From Flavobacterium succinicans (GTDB lineage: Bacteria > Bacteroidota > Bacteroidia > Flavobacteriales > Flavobacteriaceae), in assembly GCF_001662485.1 (NCBI RefSeq), contig NZ_JMTM01000004.1, positions 57,802 through 121,801 of the forward strand: a stretch of 64,000 nucleotides of DNA. Reading direction: 5' to 3'. Positions within the stretch are counted from its first letter, which is position 1, and the number at the start of each line of letters is the position of its first letter. The position numbers and the translations under genes were made by a program. Under the pieces are notes generated by a model. It was not told the DNA's origin. It saw only the letters and a program-made list of their open reading frames with translations, and searched no databases. Below are positions 50,904 to 58,850 of the stretch, piece after piece.

Positions 50904-51431
50904 TTAATCATGTTTCCCATCAAAACTTTCCATCCATTTTCCTTGTACTTTCATGACTTGTTCTATGACATCTCTAACGGCTCCTTTACCGCCATTTTTA
51001 TGAGAAATGTATTTTGAAATCGCTTTTATTTCTGGACTTGCATCTTGAGGACAAGTAGGTAATCCAACCAATTGCATCACGTGATAGTCAGGAATGTCGT
51101 CTCCCATGTACAAAACGTGTTCAGGCAGAATATTATAGACATCGGTATATTCATCAAAGGTAGCCACTTTATCGGGGGTACCTAAATGAATGTCGGTGAT
51201 GCCTAAATTTCTCAAGCGCACTCGAACGCCTTCATTGCTACCGCCAGAAATAATACAAACATGGTAGCCGTTGTCTACAGCTGCTTTTAGTGCGTAGCCA
51301 TCACGAATGTTCATCGTTCTTAGCATTTCGCCTGTGGTGTTTACAAATACAGAGCCATCAGTAAGTACGCCATCAACGTCAAACACAAACGTAGTAATAT
51401 CATTCATTATTTCTTTATAACTTTTTGCCAT
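50904..51431 (-). CDS. KdsC-like HAD phosphatase
   Basis: A 175-residue HAD-IIIA protein: FVFDVDGVLTDG (about 15-26) with catalytic D18 and D20, IISGGSNEGVRVRLRNLG (motif II), and MGDDIPDYHVM (motif IV). It resembles 3-deoxy-D-manno-octulosonate-8-phosphate phosphatase, the Kdo branch of LPS synthesis, with the usual compact tetrameric C0-cap type. Other kds genes are not in the window. It overlaps the DUF2520 gene by 17 nt. Confidence 0.88.
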   Translation of the reverse strand: MAKSYKEIMNDITTFVFDVDGVLTDGSVFVNTTGEMLRTMNIRDGYALKAAVDNGYHVCIISGGSNEGVRVRLRNLGITDIHLGTPDKVATFDEYTDVYNILPEHVLYMGDDIPDYHVMQLVGLPTCPQDASPEIKAISKYISHKNGGKGAVRDVIEQVMKVQGKWMESFDGKHD

Positions 51432-52176
51432 GATTTTGTATAGATTGGGTTAAGATTTTATATATAGTCGATTGATTTTCATTGGATAAAAAAGATTCAT
51501 GCGCTTGAATGGTAGAAACATCATGGCGCTTGGCAGGTCCTGTTTGGGCTTCTTTTGGGGATAATGTCAACAATTTTTCGGCCGTTTCCAGAATTAAAGG
51601 TTTTAGGATATCAAAAGGAACATGGTTTTCTATGCAAATTTCATGACCTAATTGATATAAATAGTTGGTAAAGTTATTTACAAAAACTGCCGCCACATGC
51701 AATGCTTTTCGTTGATGGGAATTAATCGCATGAACATCATCTGAAATAGCTCTTGCCACTTTCTCTACTATAAAATAATCCTGAGGTTCTAATGTTTCTA
51801 AACACAGGGGTATCTTCTTAAAATCTACCTGTTTTCCTTTCGTAAAGGTTTGCAAGGGATAAAAAACCCCTTTTCGATTGTTGTCATTCAAAGCGTCTAA
51901 AGGAGCAGCTCCTGAGGTATGAACGACCAAGCGGTTTTCGAAAGGCAATTGTGATGAAACAATGGCTATGGCATCGTCAGAAACGGCAATGATATAGACA
52001 TCAGCTTCTTTCAAATCGCTAAAATTAGAAACGATTTTGTTTGCACTAATTCCAGGGATTACGGTTGTTGAATTTCTGGAATACACTTGCGCGATTTCTA
52101 TGCCCGTTGCGGTTAGAAAGGTCGAAATAAGATGTTGTGCTACATTGCCAGCGCCAATAAGTGTTACTTTGATCAT
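51415..52176 (-). CDS. Rossmann-fold plus DUF2520 protein
   Basis: A 253-residue protein with an NAD(P)-binding N-terminus (LIGAGNVAQHLISTFLTATG, read about 5-24; ADVYIIAVSDDAI, about 59-71) and a DUF2520 C-terminal helical domain (HVAAVFVNNFTNYLYQLGHEIC, GPAKRHDVSTIQAHESFL). It looks like a 6-phosphogluconate/pyrroline-5-carboxylate reductase-like dehydrogenase; its substrate is unknown. It is the first gene of the minus-strand operon that runs to the Omp85-like gene. Confidence 0.9.
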   Translation of the reverse strand: MIKVTLIGAGNVAQHLISTFLTATGIEIAQVYSRNSTTVIPGISANKIVSNFSDLKEADVYIIAVSDDAIAIVSSQLPFENRLVVHTSGAAPLDALNDNNRKGVFYPLQTFTKGKQVDFKKIPLCLETLEPQDYFIVEKVARAISDDVHAINSHQRKALHVAAVFVNNFTNYLYQLGHEICIENHVPFDILKPLILETAEKLLTLSPKEAQTGPAKRHDVSTIQAHESFLSNENQSTIYKILTQSIQNHGKKL

Positions 52177-52314
52177 CCCGCAAAAATAGTGATTTTTTTA
52201 TAGTGATAAAAGGGATTGTTTTTGAAGGAGACTTTGGTTTTGGAGGCACAATTTCAAACGTTTTTGGAGTTAATTTGTAAGCTTAATTTTAGATTAAATT
52301 AACAAGTGTGTTCG

Positions 52315-52344
52315 TTTCAAATCAACAATATTTAAGTACTTTTG
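52315..52344 (+). promoter_or_regulatory. promoter of the ccsBA fusion gene
   Basis: TTTC (52315-52318), an 18-nt spacer and TACTTTTG (52337-52344), 34 nt before the ATG. Confidence 0.7.
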
Positions 52345-52377
52345 CTACACTTTTACCAAAATTCAATTCCTTTTTAA

Positions 52378-55300
52378 ATGGATAAAAAAATCTACTCCTT
52401 TTTGTTTTCTACTCGTTTGATGGCGATATTGTTCATTGCCTATGCAGTAGCCATGGCTACCGGAACTTTTATCGAAAGTAAATACAACACCGATACGGCC
52501 AAAATTTGGATTTATAATGCTTGGTGGTTCGAAGCCATTCATGTGTTTTTCTTGATTAATTTCTTCGGAAACATCAAAAGATATCAGTTATTAAAAAAAG
52601 AAAAGTGGGCAACTTTATTGCTGCATTTGGCTTTTATTTTTATCATCATTGGGGCATTTATTACGCGTTATATTAGTTACGAGGGTATGATGCCGATCCG
52701 TGAAGGCGCTACTGAAAACCGTATTTATTCTGATAAAACGTTTGTCACCGTTTTCGTAGATGGCGAATACAAAGGAGAAATGAAACGTCGTACGTTTGAG
52801 AAAAATGTGTTGTTGTCTCCAGTAACCAACAATAATTTTTCTATTGCTGATAATTTTGACGAAATCCCTTTTGAAGTGAATTATGAAAACTTTATCATGG
52901 GAGCCAAAGAATACATCAAACCCGATCCTAAAGGAATTTTGTACTTAAAAATTGTGGAAGCCGGAGATGGTGGGCGAGAAGAACATTTCTTGAAAGAAGG
53001 CGAAGTGCAAAACATTCATAACGTTTTGTATGCTTTGAATAAATATACCGAAGGAGCGATCAATATTACGACTACGGGAAAAGAATACACCATTCAAACC
53101 CCATTTGAAGGAAACTTTATGCGAATGGCGGATAAATTGGAAGGGAGTGTTGCCAAAGATGTGGTGCAACCTTTGATGATGCGTTCTCTTTATTCTATTG
53201 GTGAAAAACGTTTGGTTTTTCCTGAGCCAGCCGTTAGAGGAGTAATCGCTTATGAGTCAAATAATGATTTTAAAGCCAAAACGCATGAAGATGCATTAGA
53301 GTTGAGTATTACTTCTCAAGGGAAAACCGAAAAAATCACCGTTTTAGGTTCTAAAGGAAAAACAGGAGATTTTAAAACGGTTAAAATTGGTAAATTGGAT
53401 TTTGCCATCGCCTACGGAAGTAAAGAATACCTGTTACCTTTCAAAGTAAAACTAAACGATTTTATCGCGACCAAATATCCTGGAACAGAAAAGAGTTATT
53501 CGGCTTTTGAAAGTAAAGTAACTGTTTTGGATGGTAAAGAAAATTTTGATGCACGTATTTATATGAATCATGTGTTGGATCACAAACAATATCGATTCTT
53601 TCAGTCGGGTTTTGATCCTGATGAAAAAGGAACTATTCTTTCAGTAAACCATGATTTCTGGGGAACCAACATTACATATTTGGGTTACTTTTTATTATAT
53701 TTTGCAATGATGGCCATTTTATTTACCAAACATTCTCGTTTTGGAGATTTGAAAAGAAAATTAGAAATAGTAAAGAATAAAAAAGCCAAATTACTTTCTA
53801 TCTTCTTGTTGTTTTTTGGACTACAAGGTTTTGCACAAAGTCATGAAGGACATAATCACGCGCCTGGTGAAGGGCATGAGGCTGAGCAATCTGCCATACA
53901 TACTAGAAAAGCGCCAACCGAAGCGGAATTAGACAAGCTTTTGAAAACCAATACGGTCAAAGCAGCACACGCGGCTAAATTTGGTCGATTGATTATTCAA
54001 GATGCCGGCGGAAGGATGAAACCGATCAATACGTTTTCGTCTGAATTGTTGCGAAAAGTGAGTCACGATGATACTTTTAAAGGGATGAACTCGGATCAAG
54101 TGTTTTTGTCAATGACACAATTTGCGAATATTTGGCTAGAGGTACCTTTGATTTACATCACCCCCAAAAACGATAGTATCCGCAAAATTATAGGTGTTGA
54201 TAGTAAAGCTAAATTAGTTCCATTCATCAAGTTTTTTGACGAAAAAGGAAATTACAAATTGTCTCCTTATTTGGATGCTGCCTATAAAGCCGCTAACCCG
54301 AATCAGTTTGAAAAAGATTTTATCGAAACGGATAAAAAAGTCAACTTGCTGGAATCAGCGTTGAGTGGACGCATCTTGAAAATTTTCCCTATACCTAATC
54401 ATGAAAATTCAAAATGGGTCTCTTTTCTTGAATTGAATGAAGCGGGATTAAAAGGAATGGATTCAACCTATACCAAAAGCATTTTACCGCTGTATTTTGG
54501 CACCTTGAATAATGCTATCAAGACCCAATCCTATGACACTTCGGATGAATTACTAGAAAGTATCAATGGGTTTCAAAAGAAGTTCGGTGCAAAAGTAAGA
54601 CCTACCGAAGAAAAAATCGACTTAGAAATTGCATATAACAAATACGATGTCTTTCAAAAATTACCGTATTTGTATTTATTTGCAGCAGTTATGATGTTAA
54701 TTTTTACCATCATTCAAATTTTTAAAGACAGAAAGGCGTTGCGTATAATAATTAATGGGTTCCATGTTTTTATTGGGCTTTTATTTGCAGTGCATACAAT
54801 AGGATTGATTGCGAGATGGTACATTTCTGGGCACGCACCTTGGAGTAACGCTTACGAATCGATTATTTATATCGCATGGGCCACCATGTTTTTTGGATTG
54901 GCTTTTGATAGAAAATCAAAATTAACCGTAGCTTCATCAGCCTTTGTTACCGCCATGATTTTAGCTGCCGCTTATGCCAATTGGATTGATCCAGAAATTG
55001 CAAACCTGCAACCTGTTTTGAATTCGTATTGGTTAATGATACACGTGGCAGTAATTGTAGCGAGTTATGGACCGTTTGCGCTAGGGATGATTCTAGGATT
55101 TGTTTCTTTGTTGTTGATTTTCTTTACCAACGAAAAGAATAAAGCAAAAATGGACTTGAACATCCAAGAGTTGACGTACATCAACGAAATGGCATTGACT
55201 ATTGGTTTGATAATGTTAACCATAGGAAACTTCTTAGGCGGACAATGGGCCAACGAAAGTTGGGGACGTTACTGGGGTTGGGATCCAAAAGAAACTTGGG

Positions 55301-55569
55301 CTTTGATCAGTATAATGGTGTATGCTTTTGTAATTCACATGCGATTCGTTCCTTCGTTAAGAGGAAAATGGATTTTTAATTTGATGAGTATGTTTGCTTT
55401 TCTTTCCATTTTATTCACGTATTACGGTGTAAATTTCCACTTGGTAGGATTACATTCTTATGCAAGTGGTGAAGCAAAATCCTTGAGTTGGATTTGGTAT
55501 TCTTTAGGAACGATTACCTTCATCGGAGCCTTGACCTATCCAAAATATAAGAAGTTTTATAAAAAATAA
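52378..55569 (+). CDS. ccsBA: cytochrome c biogenesis ResB-CcsA fusion
   Basis: A 1063-residue inner-membrane protein of System II cytochrome c maturation. The N-terminal ResB/CcsB part (about 1-470) has four hydrophobic helices (near 12-30, 50-65, 80-98, 437-458). A histidine-rich periplasmic stretch SHEGHNHAPGEGHEAE lies near 488-503. The C-terminal CcsA part (about 770-1063) has several helices and the haem-handling WWD motif around WGRYWGWDPKETWALIS. It ligates haem to CXXCH apocytochromes. The fusion is normal in Bacteroidetes. A clean promoter and terminator make it monocistronic. Confidence 0.95.
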   Translation: MDKKIYSFLFSTRLMAILFIAYAVAMATGTFIESKYNTDTAKIWIYNAWWFEAIHVFFLINFFGNIKRYQLLKKEKWATLLLHLAFIFIIIGAFITRYISYEGMMPIREGATENRIYSDKTFVTVFVDGEYKGEMKRRTFEKNVLLSPVTNNNFSIADNFDEIPFEVNYENFIMGAKEYIKPDPKGILYLKIVEAGDGGREEHFLKEGEVQNIHNVLYALNKYTEGAINITTTGKEYTIQTPFEGNFMRMADKLEGSVAKDVVQPLMMRSLYSIGEKRLVFPEPAVRGVIAYESNNDFKAKTHEDALELSITSQGKTEKITVLGSKGKTGDFKTVKIGKLDFAIAYGSKEYLLPFKVKLNDFIATKYPGTEKSYSAFESKVTVLDGKENFDARIYMNHVLDHKQYRFFQSGFDPDEKGTILSVNHDFWGTNITYLGYFLLYFAMMAILFTKHSRFGDLKRKLEIVKNKKAKLLSIFLLFFGLQGFAQSHEGHNHAPGEGHEAEQSAIHTRKAPTEAELDKLLKTNTVKAAHAAKFGRLIIQDAGGRMKPINTFSSELLRKVSHDDTFKGMNSDQVFLSMTQFANIWLEVPLIYITPKNDSIRKIIGVDSKAKLVPFIKFFDEKGNYKLSPYLDAAYKAANPNQFEKDFIETDKKVNLLESALSGRILKIFPIPNHENSKWVSFLELNEAGLKGMDSTYTKSILPLYFGTLNNAIKTQSYDTSDELLESINGFQKKFGAKVRPTEEKIDLEIAYNKYDVFQKLPYLYLFAAVMMLIFTIIQIFKDRKALRIIINGFHVFIGLLFAVHTIGLIARWYISGHAPWSNAYESIIYIAWATMFFGLAFDRKSKLTVASSAFVTAMILAAAYANWIDPEIANLQPVLNSYWLMIHVAVIVASYGPFALGMILGFVSLLLIFFTNEKNKAKMDLNIQELTYINEMALTIGLIMLTIGNFLGGQWANESWGRYWGWDPKETWALISIMVYAFVIHMRFVPSLRGKWIFNLMSMFAFLSILFTYYGVNFHLVGLHSYASGEAKSLSWIWYSLGTITFIGALTYPKYKKFYKK

Positions 55570-55590
55570 CCTTATTCCCATTTAAATTCA

Positions 55591-55630
55591 AAATCAGCTG
55601 TTTTACCATCAGCTGATTTTTTTTTTTTTT
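55591..55630 (+). terminator. rho-independent terminator after ccsBA
   Basis: AAATCAGCTG (55591-55600) pairs with CAGCTGATTT (55610-55619), followed by about 14 T. Confidence 0.9.
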
Positions 55631-55710
55631 GATAAAAGATTAACTTTTGTTGATCTAATCAAGATTTTTTTTGAAACAAATAAATGGTTATTTTTATGAA
55701 AAATTATAAG

Positions 55711-56298
55711 ATGAAAAAATTAGTTTCCATAGTAAGCGTAGCATTACTATTTTTTAGTTGTCAAAATCAAGCACAAACCTCAAAAGTTAATTCTACAGTT
55801 ATGACTACCAATCTTGCCAAAGAAACCATTTATCAATTTAAAGTAACCGATTTATCTGGTGAAACTTTTGATTTCGCTACGTTGAAAGGAAAAAAAATCA
55901 TGATCGTCAACACCGCTTCTAAGTGTGGTTTGACACCTCAATACAAAGATTTAGAAGCCTTATACAAAGAATTCAGCAGCAAGGGATTTGTAATTGTAGG
56001 TTTTCCAGCGAATAATTTTGCCTCTCAAGAGCCAGGTACCAAAGAAGAGATTGCTACCTTCTGTCAACAAAATTATGGGGTGACTTTCCCGATGATGGAC
56101 AAAGTTTCAGTAAAAGGAAGTGATATGTGTGCTGTGTACCAGTTTTTAACTCAAAAAGCTAAAAATGGACTGAAAGATTCTGAAGTTGAATGGAATTTCC
56201 AAAAATACTTATTGAATGAAAAAGGGGAGTTAGTTGAGGTTATTTCGCCTAGAACCTTACCAACCGACCCAAAAATTATAAATTGGATAAAAAGTTAG
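55711..56298 (+). CDS. glutathione peroxidase-like thiol peroxidase, lipoprotein
   Basis: A 195-residue Gpx-family protein. The signal peptide ends VALLFFSC with lipidation C17. The thioredoxin-fold core has MIVNTASKCGLTPQY with catalytic C72 (cysteine, not selenocysteine), GFPANNFASQEPG with the conserved glutamine, and VEWNFQKYL with the tryptophan and asparagine. The family usually uses thioredoxin rather than glutathione. Start ATG 55711 is preferred; in-frame ATGs at 55684 and 55696 would lengthen the signal peptide by 9 or 5 residues. Confidence 0.92.
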   Translation: MKKLVSIVSVALLFFSCQNQAQTSKVNSTVMTTNLAKETIYQFKVTDLSGETFDFATLKGKKIMIVNTASKCGLTPQYKDLEALYKEFSSKGFVIVGFPANNFASQEPGTKEEIATFCQQNYGVTFPMMDKVSVKGSDMCAVYQFLTQKAKNGLKDSEVEWNFQKYLLNEKGELVEVISPRTLPTDPKIINWIKS

Positions 56299-56335
56299 TT
56301 TGTTATTATATAGTAGTTTTAGTAATTTAATTTGA

Positions 56336-56367
56336 AAAAGAGTTTGCTTTGGCAAGCTCTTTTTTTT
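56336..56367 (+). terminator. rho-independent terminator after gpx-like gene
   Basis: AAGAGTTTGC pairs with GCAAGCTCTT (one G-U pair), followed by eight T. Confidence 0.8.
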
Positions 56368-56397
56368 GAAATAAAGAGAAATTTTTGAAAAAAAATT

Positions 56398-56637
56398 ACC
56401 GCAAATTCGCAAATTTTATTTTTGCCACGTATTCACTAATTAAACCCAGATTTTAATGAAGTTCTAATTCCGCAAATTCTTAAAACCCTACTATTTGAGA
56501 AATTTTACATCTATTTCGATGGTATTATGGAAACAATTTGTGAATTCGTGGCTACTTTTTGAAAAGCGATTACTATGGCGTCATCCGTATTCCATTTTTA
56601 AACGAATGAAACACAATATAATTTGCGAATTTGCGGT
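56398..56637. repeat. 240-bp element bounded by 18-bp inverted repeats
   Basis: ACCGCAAATTCGCAAATT (56398-56415) is repeated inverted as AATTTGCGAATTTGCGGT (56620-56637). Inside are TTTTGCCACG and GTGAATTCGTGGCTA, as in the 57.6-58.2 kb repeat cluster. It fills most of the 56299-56641 gap and abuts the dihydrouridine synthase stop. I see no gene in it. Confidence 0.75.
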
Positions 56638-56641
56638 AAAA

Positions 56642-57589
56642 TTACGACTCTTTAGCTATGATTTCTTTTACAGTAGCTTCATAATTTTTGATGCTTTTGG
56701 CTTTTTTGATATTCTTATGCACTTTTTGGGGATTAGAAAAAAGCACCGAAAAATACTCCCACAAATGGTGCATTTTCAATAAAATATGAGTAGTCCCAGA
56801 CAAGGTTTCGCTATAGCCTTCATAAAGTGTGTCATGAAACTGACTAAACACTTCCATTTTGTTTTTTGGGTATTCCAAAGTATTGTTTTTGATCATATTG
56901 GGAAGAAAAGGGTCTGCAATTAATCCGCGACCAATCATCCAGTGGTCGATACTTGGGAAACGTTGCTGCATCTTTTGAAATTGCGCCACCGAAGTGATGT
57001 CTCCGTTATAATATAGTTTATGATTTGTGTTATCAATACAGTTTTGAAACCCTTCCAAATCGACACCTCCTTTGTACAATTGTTTTCCTAAACGAGCGTG
57101 AATGGCAATGTTTTTTATAGGATATTGGTCCAAAATAGGAAGGACGTCTAGTATTTCTTGTGGTGATTCATAGCCCAAACGCATTTTCATTGAAACAATA
57201 ATATCCGTTTCGGTATGCGCCCTGTCGAGTATGTGATTGATTTTTTCGGTATTGCTGATAAGTCCAGAACCCATACCTGATTTTGTCACCATCGGGTAGG
57301 GGCAACCTAAATTCCAATTGAGTTCTTTGTACCCTAATTCTTTTACGTAGCGGGCAACAAATAAAAATTCTTCGGCATCGTTCGTGATTACTTGCGGAAT
57401 TACTTCAAGCGTATCATTATTCTCAGGAAGTAAATCTCTGTGATAGGAGTTTTTGATAACCAATTTTCCATTCAATCGAATGTAAGGCGAATAAAAAGTG
57501 TCGATACCGCCAAAATATTTTTGTTGTGCATTTCGAAAGCGGTAATCGGTGAAACCTTGTAAAGGTGAAGAAAGCAATGTAAAACTCAT
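56642..57589 (-). CDS. tRNA-dihydrouridine synthase
   Basis: A 315-residue flavoprotein of the Dus family, probably DusC-like, which reduces uridine in tRNA D-loops. It has the N-terminal SPLQGFTDYRFRNA, the catalytic C96 in NWNLGCPYPMVTKSGMGSGL, the HARLG motif (about 164-168) and YYNGDITS (about 187-194). ATG 57589 is chosen, because a TATCTTTG promoter element (complement of 57606-57613) lies immediately upstream and would be inside the coding region if the 57619 ATG were used. Confidence 0.92.
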   Translation of the reverse strand: MSFTLLSSPLQGFTDYRFRNAQQKYFGGIDTFYSPYIRLNGKLVIKNSYHRDLLPENNDTLEVIPQVITNDAEEFLFVARYVKELGYKELNWNLGCPYPMVTKSGMGSGLISNTEKINHILDRAHTETDIIVSMKMRLGYESPQEILDVLPILDQYPIKNIAIHARLGKQLYKGGVDLEGFQNCIDNTNHKLYYNGDITSVAQFQKMQQRFPSIDHWMIGRGLIADPFLPNMIKNNTLEYPKNKMEVFSQFHDTLYEGYSETLSGTTHILLKMHHLWEYFSVLFSNPQKVHKNIKKAKSIKNYEATVKEIIAKES

Positions 57590-57605
57590 AGTCGTAATAA
57601 AGCTG

Positions 57606-57613
57606 CAAAGATA
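57606..57613 (-). promoter_or_regulatory. -7 element of the dus gene
   Basis: The complement reads TATCTTTG, 17 nt upstream of the ATG at 57589. It decides the start codon. Confidence 0.6.
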
Positions 57614-57796
57614 AGTCATTCCAGCGGAAGGCGACTCATTAATTGTTTTCTGTTAGCCACGAATTCATGAATATAACGGGATTTGTTATTTAGACACAAA
57701 TTCACGAATTTATAAAATAAAAAGAATTTCAGAGATTACTCAAATTCAAGAAAACTTAAAAAATTGTGTTGTTATTTAGCCATGAATTTAAAATTT

Positions 57797-57840
57797 AATT
57801 CGTGAATTCGTGGCTATTATTTAGTACGAATTCACGAATT
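57797..57840. repeat. 15-bp inverted repeat of the GAATTCGTGG family
   Basis: AATTCGTGAATTCGT (57797-57811) pairs perfectly with ACGAATTCACGAATT (57826-57840). Related pieces (AATTCGTGC, GCACGAAT, TTTGTGAATTCGTGGC) recur at 57653-57720 and 58137-58200. They fill the 57620-58210 gap, which holds no gene. Confidence 0.8.
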
Positions 57841-57912
57841 GATAAAATAAAACGAAGTCGCCAGATTACTCTAATTTGTAGCTATTCTGTTATTTTTTTA
57901 GACATTAATTGC

Positions 57913-58092
57913 CTCCAACTTTAGTTGGAGAGGTAAAATTTGAATGTTAAAATTAATGGCTTTAGCCAAAATTAGCTGCTTTTATTTGGCTAAAGCCAAT
58001 AGAATCAACCCTTTTAACTCCAGCTAAAGCTGGAGTCAATTCAAACTAGATATTAAAACAATCTTCATAACTCTAAAGCTGGAGCCAATTGA
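57913..58092. repeat. cluster of REP-like hairpins
   Basis: CTCCAACT-TT-AGTTGGAG (57913-57930). GGCTTTAGCCAAA (57958-57970) with TTTGGCTAAAGCC (57985-57997). CTCCAGCT-AA-AGCTGGAG (58018-58035). A partial TCTAAAGCTGGAGCCAATT at about 58073-58092 repeats the third. Together they make a series of stable stems like those mobilised by RAYT-type transposases; no such gene is in the window. Confidence 0.8.
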
Positions 58093-58214
58093 AAGAAAAA
58101 TAACTGGGTAATTACCTCTAATTCAATAAAAAAAATAATTCGTGCATTCGTGGCTATTATTTAGCACGAATAGATAAAAAACAATTTGTGAATTCGTGGC
58201 AAAATAAAACTACT

Positions 58215-58712
58215 TTATTCCAAAATCAATTGCATAAATACCGAATGCAACCAACGATCAAACTTAAAGCCCGATTCTTTGATGAGGCCCACTGTTTTGA
58301 ATCCGAATTTTTCATGAAACAACACGCTACCTTGATTTTCGGCATCGATAACTGCAATCATCGTGTGGAGTTTTTGGGCTTTGGCCAAAGTAATTAATGC
58401 TGCTAAGAGTAGGTTTCCAATTCCTTTTCCGTGGAATTCATTGGCTACATAAACAGAATGTTCGACAGTAAACTTGTAGGCTTCTCTAAATCGAAACTCG
58501 CTATACATGCCAAAACCAACCACTTGCCCATCTGCTTCAGCTACGATTACAGGGAAGTTTTTGGCAATTTTATCCTCCAAAATCGCTTTTTGTTGTTCAT
58601 ACGTCCGAATGTTGTAATCATACAAAGCGGTGGAATGCAAAATGTTATAGTTGATGATGTCCAATATGGCTTGTGTATCTTCGGTTTGGTAGGGTCTGAT
58701 TTCGATTTTCAT
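58215..58712 (-). CDS. GNAT-family N-acetyltransferase
   Basis: A 165-residue GNAT acetyltransferase of the phosphinothricin acetyltransferase type: VIVAEADGQVVGFGMYSEFR (strand 4), HSVYVANEFHGKGIGNLLLAALI with the acetyl-CoA pyrophosphate loop (HGKGIG, about 94-99), and AENQGSVLFHEKFGFKTVG. ATG 58712 is used; the 58733 ATG lies within the promoter -7 (TATTTTTG, complement of 58731-58738). Substrate unknown. Confidence 0.88.
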   Translation of the reverse strand: MKIEIRPYQTEDTQAILDIINYNILHSTALYDYNIRTYEQQKAILEDKIAKNFPVIVAEADGQVVGFGMYSEFRFREAYKFTVEHSVYVANEFHGKGIGNLLLAALITLAKAQKLHTMIAVIDAENQGSVLFHEKFGFKTVGLIKESGFKFDRWLHSVFMQLILE

Positions 58713-58754
58713 TTTTAAAGTATTTCTATCCAAAAATAGGAAAAATTGATGCGT

Positions 58755-58789
58755 TTTGAAGGTTTTCGGTACTCAAGTTTGTAACTTTG
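58755..58789 (+). promoter_or_regulatory. promoter of menD
   Basis: TTTG (58755-58758), a 23-nt spacer and TAACTTTG (58782-58789). The spacer is slightly long. It lies 62 nt before the ATG; the leader contains CTTCTAAC-type low-complexity sequence. Confidence 0.55.
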
Positions 58790-58850
58790 CTGCTTAAGTT
58801 AAAGTAGTATAACTTCTAACTTTTTTAACATCTAATTTCCAACTTCAAAA

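Noticed and set aside
55900..55960. Selenocysteine in the glutathione peroxidase-like protein
   Set aside because: The catalytic position is encoded by a normal TGT cysteine codon, and no SECIS-like hairpin is needed.
56495..56782. 95-codon plus-strand frame
   Set aside because: It runs from the repeat element antisense into the dus gene and has no recognisable protein features.
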